Below, in pieces: positions 6,181 through 11,581 of a DNA stretch of 11,581 bases (position 1 is the stretch's first letter; every line of letters starts with the position of its first letter). The translations under genes were made by a program, and so were the position numbers. The stretch covers positions 82,009-93,589 of the forward strand of contig BQKZ01001889.1 of the NCBI GenBank assembly GCA_036244855.1, in the 5' to 3' direction. Origin of the DNA: Temnopleurus reevesii. Taxonomy: Eukaryota > Echinodermata > Echinoidea > Temnopleuroida > Temnopleuridae. A model generated the notes under the pieces. It worked only from the letters and a program-made list of their open reading frames with translations. It searched no databases and had not been told where the DNA came from.

Positions 6181-6734
6181 AAAAGAGGTTAAAGTTTTCC
6201 ATATGCGTGGGATTTTATGAATGAAATGCCCACTTTTAGAATGAAATAGAAAAAGAATCTTAGGAAAATGAGCAAATATTGTGAATTGGTGTTAACTTCG
6301 AGTGGGATGTTTTGGTCATCAGTATTTAACACACTTAAGAATAAGGTGCAACGTTGCACATTTAAANGAAAGTTAATATGGCATTAATTTCAGGTACATT
6401 TCCCATCACGTCTGATCGGGAAATCAAAGGTTTTACACCCCGTGGTCATCAGGTCATAACTTATATGTCGATATCTTTTTCAAATCTTCATTCCTTCCAC
6501 AATCCACGTCAGGCAATCTTATATACATGTATCATAACCAAACCATCTCAGCAAGTTTTTTTTTTACTCTATTGATTCCTACTCTTTTGGAAATGAAATA
6601 GATAAATGAAATGGATGAAATTAATGATAATGAATATCAACTGTACAAAGTACCTTGCCGTCCACCACAAGCAAATCTTTAGATATACAAATCCTTAAAC
6701 AGTTACTCCACGCTTTGATTAGAAGCGCAAAAAT
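6181..6734. other. no gene seen
   Basis: AT-rich sequence without a supportable exon. It contains a perfect 14-bp palindrome at 6346-6359 and one ambiguous base at 6367. Confidence 0.5.
6346..6359. repeat. 14-bp perfect palindrome
   Basis: GTGCAACGTTGCAC is self-complementary and contains an AACGTT core. It could bind a dimeric factor, but a single occurrence is not strong evidence. Confidence 0.6.
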
Positions 6735-6930
6735 GAGACGAACATATCAAAAAATGTTTGAGCTAAATCGGACCATGAATAAGAAAGTTAAGAATTTTTA
6801 AAGGATGTTTAAAAAAAAATTCAAACAGTTATATTTTTTAGCAAATTGGCAACTTTGGATCATGTGACATGAAATTGTGATGACGTAGGTTGGTCACTTC
6901 TCTACAATTGGCTTATTGTATATCCTTGCT
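6735..6930 (+). repeat. probable degenerate dispersed repeat
   Basis: The order AAATCGGACC, AATAAGAAAGTTAAGAA, CAGTTATAT, CATGTGACAT and TGTGATGACG matches my recollection of an abundant short dispersed element in marine deuterostome genomes. No terminal repeat is visible and the ends are uncertain. The same stretch has CATGTGAC and TGACGTA motifs (E-box and CRE-like), which may simply belong to the repeat. Confidence 0.35.
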
Positions 6931-7531
6931 CTTTAATCCCTATTTTTTATCTTATGAGCAAATCACTATGTGTTGATGAATAATATTGAATTGATATTCA
7001 ACGATCATGATCACGGAATGAATTGCTTTTTTGATCTGTTTGTTCCATTGTTTTTCGCTTTCATTCAAACTAACAGGGAAGATTTTTTTGGCGTAGAGTC
7101 CTCCCTTAATACAGCAATGAACATGAGGAGTTAAAAATGTAGTCGTGCTTGCCCCACTTTTCAATAGATAAAGCAATATTTCGTAATATTCAACTGCAAT
7201 TTGCGTGCATTAGATTAGGGTTGCTATAAATCCGGAGAAACATTGGAGTTTGTCCGACCTAGCAACAAGCATTCGGTCCGTTTATTAAAACGCGATTGTT
7301 TGTTATAATGTGAACAAATAATTTTCTAATTGAACGTTTAACAAAGGCATGTGAATATGATTTGACTACATAATGAAAACCTCTAACAATCTGCTCACTG
7401 TTCTAGCGTAGCCATGTTTATTATTACATTCGTTTTATTTCAAAATTAAGCAACCTTCACCCGGGGATATGACAAACAACCTTTTGGAACAAATTAACAT
7501 TCGTCACAGAAATGATGTATAGCATTCTGAT
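6931..7531. other. no gene seen
   Basis: AT-rich sequence. Short open frames are at random-expectation length and show no recognisable motif. No RNA gene is seen. Confidence 0.5.
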
Positions 7532-7942
7532 CTATTGATAAAAGATGATCATGACCATATATTCCCAGGTCTGCCTTTTCAACTGGTCCCCGGTTGCAGC
7601 ATTCAGGTCCTGTTTTATTAGAGTCAACTTACTCTGCAATTCGCCAGGTATTTTTTTAATTCACAGGCATTTCTTAAATTGTTCCGATGGTAATTTTGGA
7701 TTGGAAAATCCAAATTCAAATCTACTTTTTATCACACTCAACCTTAATACAAATCTTGCTTCTTTCTTGAATATCGTGATTAACTTCGAGTCACCTTCGA
7801 AAACTTTGAAGATGAGTTCCTCCCCACTTCGTCCGATCATGGATTTAGAATTACTTCTATGATCAAAATCGATGATTTTTTTTGTAATGATCCTGGGAAC
7901 ATTAGTAATATTGTTTCTTTGTCTACCATGTCTATTATGAAT
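7532..7942 (-). pseudogene. possible coding remnant, minus strand
   Basis: One minus-strand frame is open from 7942 down to 7664 (93 codons), hits a TGA (7661-7663), and continues open to a TAG at 7532-7534. The reading is protein-like, rich in charged and amphipathic stretches such as GEELIFKVFEGDSKLITIF and GDQLKRQTWEYM. I cannot assign a family. Two overlapping plus-strand frames over the same DNA (7545-8110) look less like protein. In AT-rich DNA a single open stretch of this size can occur by chance, so this is weak. Confidence 0.2.
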
Positions 7943-8941
7943 CTATCATGTCTAATTTCATTTCTGATCACTTCCACAATTGTGGAGATGACTGAATATT
8001 ACACCATCTTCCTCTTATTGTTCGTCACCCGTATAGAGTACTTCAAAATGTCGAAAAATTCCAAGGTGCTAATACATAAAGGAAAAGAAGATCTGACGTG
8101 TTCCAAGTAGAATCATTGTAATAAGAATTTCAAGGGGTCTTGCCATTGTTCTACGGAATATCATTGATAAAAACTTTACCTTTAACTTTCTTTTTGACTG
8201 TTAAGGACAAAAACAACTCCAAAAGATTGATGTATTTTTATATTCCTTACTAATTTCCACTTCTTGAGCGAATATATCTGGATATGAGATAATCAATATA
8301 CATTAACATTATGGATTGTGTTGTTTAAATAGTAAATGTCATATTGTTTAAGCAAGGTTATCCTTATGTGCTATACATACTCGGGTGGGCTGGGCAATCA
8401 TTATGATTACCAGTACAGCAATCGATTCGAAGAAAATTTGAACAATGGAACATTATTCTGAAATTCAAGATACAGTGGCATTTATAATCATCATATTGCT
8501 TGATTTTCTTTGTGAAGATTAAGAGATGACTGAACGATAACGGCCATGACGGTTTGAAAATGTATGCCATGACAACTGTCTTTCTTCGGATTAGTGCCCT
8601 TTTCTTATAAACATTGATATCATAATCTACCATCTGGATTTACGCCGACTGTTCTAATTGAGTCATGACCAAAAACTTTAAGGTCAATGTTACTTCACAG
8701 CTTTTCATCAATTTTAAGAAGCAATCAATAAGTTTTCTCCAAACACCAGCTGTAATTAAGATAGTTACAATTAGCTTTAGTCATATAGTTTACATTCTAG
8801 ATGCGTGACAGATTGCCTTATTCATACCCTTTCAAGCTATTTGAATAAGCTATTTCATACGAACAGGTTTATGCAGCTGAAAAGTGTAACACTCTGCGTA
8901 TAATTGAGAGCATCAATGCCTGTGTATCCAGGATTGTACTT
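7943..8941. other. no gene seen
   Basis: AT-rich sequence with no supportable exon, RNA gene or strong repeat. Open frames on both strands are short and without motifs. Confidence 0.5.
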
Positions 8942-9055
8942 AAAGGGGAATTACACCCAGACAATAATGTACTGTCAGTAAATGAAGGAAAATCAGATGA
9001 ACAAACTGTGAAAATTTNTTGAAGTTCTCGCCTGAGATACTTGACATATGGGAAA
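8942..9055 (+). repeat. probable degenerate dispersed repeat
   Basis: AAAGGGGAATTACACCCAGA followed by an A-rich stretch and CTGTGAAAATTT resembles the head of abundant marine-deuterostome repeats that begin with an AAAGG...CACCC motif. This is from memory. Ends are undefined and one base is ambiguous (9018). Confidence 0.3.
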
Positions 9056-9058
9056 GTT

Positions 9059-9090
9059 TAACAATAATGATAATAATGATAATGATATGA
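9059..9090 (+). repeat. (ATA/ATG)n short microsatellite
   Basis: Imperfect AATAATGAT-type trinucleotide units over about 30 bases, ending in GATATGAATAG. Confidence 0.7.
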
Positions 9091-9314
9091 ATAGTGACGA
9101 TAACAATCGATGATAAACCACAAATCCCTGCATTTTATTGAAAATACTTTTTGTAATCCCTTAGCATAAGTTGTTTTCATGGATGTTATCTAAATTAAAA
9201 AAAAAGTCTTGCTTTATGGCTCCAAACATCTCTAAAAATGAGTTTCTATACAATTGTAACTGTATTTTTCTGTCTCAATGAATTGTTGTGATTATTGTCA
9301 TCTTGAATATCTTT

Positions 9315-9757
9315 CAGTCAGGGAAACTCTCGCTTTATCGAGATCTCGTTTTTTCGAGATAATACGCAATTCAGCGATAGAGGTCGGAGCGCTACGAATT
9401 TGTGCGGGTCAGATCGCTTGTGTAAAGTGAATGGCAATTTGTTTTTGCGTCTTACATGCCCATCATTAAAAAATCATTAAAAAGATCCCTCAAGGTGGCG
9501 AATTTTTTTACTACATGTAACATAAAAGGTGGAAAATTTATTTTTCTTCAACATACTAGCGAACGAAAATTCGCCACCTTGAGATTTTTTTTAATGATTT
9601 TTTAATGATGGGTATGTAAGACGGAAAAACAAATTGCCATTCACTTTACACAGGCGATCTGACCCGCACGAATTCGTAGCGCCCCGACCTCTATCGCTGA
9701 ACTGCGTATTATCTCGAAAAAACGAGATCTCGATAAAGCGAGAGTTTCCCCTGACTG
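9315..9757. mobile_element. 443-bp foldback MITE with 5-bp TSD
   Basis: Two arms of 192 bases (9315-9506 and 9566-9757) are reverse complements at roughly 95% identity, around a 59-base loop. The element begins CAGTCAGGG and ends CCCTGACTG (one arm has an extra G). It is flanked by TCTTT on both sides (9310-9314 and 9758-9762), a 5-bp target-site duplication. Subterminally each arm has a short palindrome containing CGAGATCTCG. There is no coding capacity; the open frame over the right arm is incidental. It is non-autonomous and must be moved by a transposase in trans. A 5-bp duplication is the Transib/RAG size, but the ends do not start with the CAC typical of Transib. Confidence 0.9.
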
Positions 9758-9762
9758 TCTTT

Positions 9763-10023
9763 GGAATGAGGGAATTACCCTCAAACGCTTGTAACGACGC
9801 CACTAATACTTAATAAAGATGCACATTAGCCTATCAGGTGGGATTCATCAATTAGTCGCTATTCATTTCACACTCAGTATGACCTGATGACAGTCGGATG
9901 CAAATGTGTTACTTCCGATACAATACAAAACGGATGGAAGCTTTTAATCGGAAGGATGGTACTATTACAATGAAGAAGGGGGTGATTTTTAAAATCTCAG
10001 CTATGAGAATGTCTTTATAGAGA
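9763..10023. other. no gene seen
   Basis: Unique-looking sequence between two inverted-repeat elements. No exon or repeat is recognised. Confidence 0.5.
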
Positions 10024-10402
10024 CTCAATCACAGCTTTGAGTTTATTGCCAGCGTCTGCAAAGCGTTCATGAAATTTGGAAGGTGCTCCGTTAACATGTT
10101 TCACAACGCGGACGTTATCGAGACCGTTAAGTGAAAAGAATTAGCCGGCCATGACCGTTTTTCTATTGTCCCAACGGCCTCGATAGCGTCCGCGTTGTGA
10201 ATGCAAAAGCCTTGTATTAACGCAGAAACACGCAGGAAGGGTGCTCAACGGAAGATCGACTCTGATCGGAACGCCTTCAACGTCTAGCGTCGGCATGATC
10301 GTTCGTTCCTCTGCATGTCTGTGTCCCCGGAGCGTCTTTTAACATGCTAAAATTCATGAACGTTGGGTAGACGTTGGATATAAACGCAAGGGTGTGATTG
10401 AG
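10024..10402. mobile_element. diverged foldback element, family member B
   Basis: The left end (10024-10077, beginning CTCAATCACAGC) aligns to the reverse complement of the right end (10349-10402, ending GGTGTGATTGAG). Shared blocks are TTCATGAACG, then AGACG(C/T)TGG, AATAAAC or ATAAAC, and TGTGATTGAG. Arms are about 54 bases and clearly decayed. The inside holds a second, better preserved inverted repeat (10102-10199). No target duplication is clear. The same terminal motif appears at 10757-10802 and in the element at 11243-11462, defining a family. Confidence 0.7.
10102..10199. repeat. nested 27-bp inverted repeat
   Basis: CACAACGCGGACG begins a 27-base arm (10102-10128) that pairs with 10173-10199 with only two mismatches, both transitions, around a 44-base loop. 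Its arms are better conserved than the outer arms, so it may be a younger insertion or a constrained hairpin. No matching flanking duplication was found. Confidence 0.8.
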
Positions 10403-10439
10403 CCAGAGAGTATTAACATACTATGTTAATACTCTCTGG
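10403..10439. repeat. perfect 37-bp palindrome
   Basis: CCAGAGAGTATTAACATA (10403-10420), one central C, then the exact reverse complement (10422-10439). It starts at the base after the right end of the foldback element that ends at 10402. It would form an 18-bp hairpin with almost no loop. Confidence 0.9.
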
Positions 10440-10459
10440 TTTGAGCCTTTACTAATGCA

Positions 10460-10608
10460 GGGGCCTGTAACCAGGGAACATAAAAGATGCAATTAAACTT
10501 GTGATAGATATTAATCATAAGTCTATGGCAAGATGTGAAAAGAATGTATGGCAAAAAGGGATACAATCGACTGTAAAATTAATCACATCTCTTTAAGATA
10601 CAGGCCCC
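10460..10608. mobile_element. 149-bp MITE with GGGGCCTGTA ends
   Basis: GGGGCCTGTA at 10460-10469 and its exact reverse complement TACAGGCCCC at 10599-10608 bound a 149-base AT-rich element. The termini and the TCTTTAAAGAGATG-like subterminal reading on the minus strand resemble an abundant marine-deuterostome family with GGGCC(C/T)GT ends, from memory. There is no coding capacity and no clear target duplication. Confidence 0.6.
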
Positions 10609-10755
10609 CAAAATGGGCTTTTCGCAGAAATGCACAGATAAGGCGATTGACTGAGGTTGAATTTCTTCGGCTTGTGCTTGGCGTACACACGTGCTAGAAT
10701 CAACATGATCAACCAAGCGTCTACCTCGTGTGTTTCTGCAATCAAAGTACTTTAT

Positions 10756-10802
10756 AATTCATATACGTTTGACACGTCTTCTATAAACGTAAGAAAATGT
10801 GT
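10756..10802 (+). repeat. solo terminus of the foldback family, copy D
   Basis: AATTCATATACGTTTGACACG through TATAAACGTAAG to ATGTG aligns, with small indels, to the right end of the element at 10349-10398. No convincing left partner was found upstream, so it is probably a truncated or badly decayed member. Confidence 0.5.
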
Positions 10803-11242
10803 GTCTAGAACTGCAATAAACAGATAACAGAAGAATAAAGAAAGAGCCCAGTTACGACACGGCTATGAGCTTTTTGGCCTCGTTGAACTAACGAATTGGC
10901 ATAATATGTCTTACAGAGATAAATATATATATATATATATATATAAATATATCTTACAGAGATAAATAAAAGGGCACAGGAAGTCGACCTCTTTTCAAGT
11001 GTCTGCCCTACTTCTCCAAATTTTTCCTAATTGGCAAATAGAATTAGGATTGTAACAATACCTTTCCTCTAATCACCATTAACTCGAAATCAGTCTCCAT
11101 TCATCGACAGTGAAAAATATTTGCACAGCAAGATCTGTGAGACGGGGAATAAAAGCTGTTTGCCTGCTGGTTTACTGGGTTGTATCATGGACATACTAAC
11201 ATGGAAAACCGATGACGAGATGACAGGGCCTACTCACTCCAG
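10803..11242. other. no gene seen
   Basis: Apart from the (TA)n tract with flanking direct repeats (10909-10967), this is unremarkable AT-rich sequence with no supportable exon or RNA gene. Confidence 0.45.
10909..10967 (+). repeat. (TA)n tract between 16-bp direct repeats
   Basis: TCTTACAGAGATAAAT occurs at 10909-10924 and again at 10952-10967, separated by an AT dinucleotide run that ends ATAAATATA. It could be a tandem duplication into which the TA run expanded, or slippage across a TA-rich duplication. Confidence 0.8.
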
Positions 11243-11462
11243 ACCTTTGTGCGTTTTTAGCGTGCGTGGACCAGCTATTTTTGACAATTGAGAACGCTCC
11301 TTTTTGGACGCACAAAGAAGCAGGTCATACGGTGGACTAATGTTCGGCGTACGCTCCTTGAGCACAAGTCGACCGTCAGTCCACCTGAGCAAATACTGTG
11401 CGCTCGGGGAGCGTTTTAAATTTTGATAAACGCTGGGCTGACGCAGGTTAAAACGCAAAGGT
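11243..11462. mobile_element. diverged foldback element, family member C
   Basis: The left arm (11243-11300, starting ACCTTTGTGCG and ending AACGCTCC) aligns to the reverse complement of the right arm (11408-11462, starting GGAGCGTTTT and ending CGCAAAGGT). The 107-base middle contains a shorter inverted repeat, GGTGGACT at 11331 and AGTCCACC at 11378. The right arm also aligns to the right end of the element at 10024-10402 through AACG(C/T)TGGG, GACG and AAACGCAA(A/G)GGTGT. There is no coding capacity; the minus-strand open frame over it is incidental. Confidence 0.7.
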
Positions 11463-11581
11463 GTAAGTTGGCTGAAAGATTTGACATTCGTGCCTTCCCA
11501 AAGGTAGAAAGAAAAAGTGGCCTCAACCACCAATTTGAAACCATCTCTGCTTGATATTGGCTCAAGCTGAAGTTCTATTAA

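Noticed and set aside
5910..6220. Short open frames on both strands (84 and 90 codons)
   Set aside because: Neither reads like a known protein. The GC-richer composition of the patch explains the lack of stops.
9591..9803. Minus-strand 70-codon frame
   Set aside because: It runs through the right arm of the 443-bp foldback element and has no independent coding signal.
11234..11533. Minus-strand 99-codon frame
   Set aside because: It overlaps a diverged inverted-repeat element and reads as low-constraint sequence; no motif is recognised.
1..11581. CRISPR arrays, bacterial operons, tRNA or rRNA genes
   Set aside because: There is no regularly spaced repeat array, no ribosome-binding-site-led gene series and no cloverleaf or rRNA-like sequence seen. 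The window is clearly eukaryotic.

Overview
The window is eukaryotic DNA from an animal, most likely a marine invertebrate and possibly an echinoderm or related deuterostome. This rests on AT-rich sequence, long gene-poor stretches, (TA)n and (TG)n microsatellites, introns suggested by polypyrimidine-AG splice acceptors, and a dense set of small inverted-repeat elements. Some dispersed repeats resemble, from memory, families common in sea urchins and their relatives. The taxon is an inference. Two ambiguous bases (N, near 6367 and 9018) suggest a draft assembly.

The gene-bearing part is 1-4,150. It holds two adjacent plus-strand genes that look like the coding content of a DNA transposon. Gene A (570-1286) encodes a 238-residue protein with a predicted chromo-barrel/Tudor-knot domain. 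Gene B (about 1838-4006) encodes an N-terminal helical/coiled-coil segment (1838-2326) and, in the same frame after a single TAA stop, a 548-residue catalytic protein (2360-4006). The catalytic part carries the residue layout of the RAG1/Transib DDE recombinase core. The acidic residues, the C-x2-C and H-x4-H zinc ligands and a D-x-L-H motif sit at spacings that match vertebrate RAG1 as I remember it, and the C-terminal tail has a CCHC zinc knuckle. A RAG1-type transposase next to a chromatin-reader-like partner invites comparison with the RAG1-RAG2 pair. I could not find convincing transposon ends.

From 4,007 to 5,800 there is 3' flank with (TA)n tracts, short tandem duplications, two AATAAA signals and a long (TG)n tract. 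From 5,800 to 9,300 no gene can be supported. This stretch holds a TGCA-rich GC-richer patch, two probable degenerate dispersed repeats and a weak minus-strand coding remnant.

From 9,300 to the end the window is a graveyard of non-autonomous inverted-repeat elements. It has a 443-bp near-perfect foldback element with a 5-bp target duplication, three related loci that share a diverged terminal repeat, a perfect 37-bp palindrome, a 149-bp element with GGGGCCTGTA ends, and a (TA)n tract between 16-bp direct repeats.
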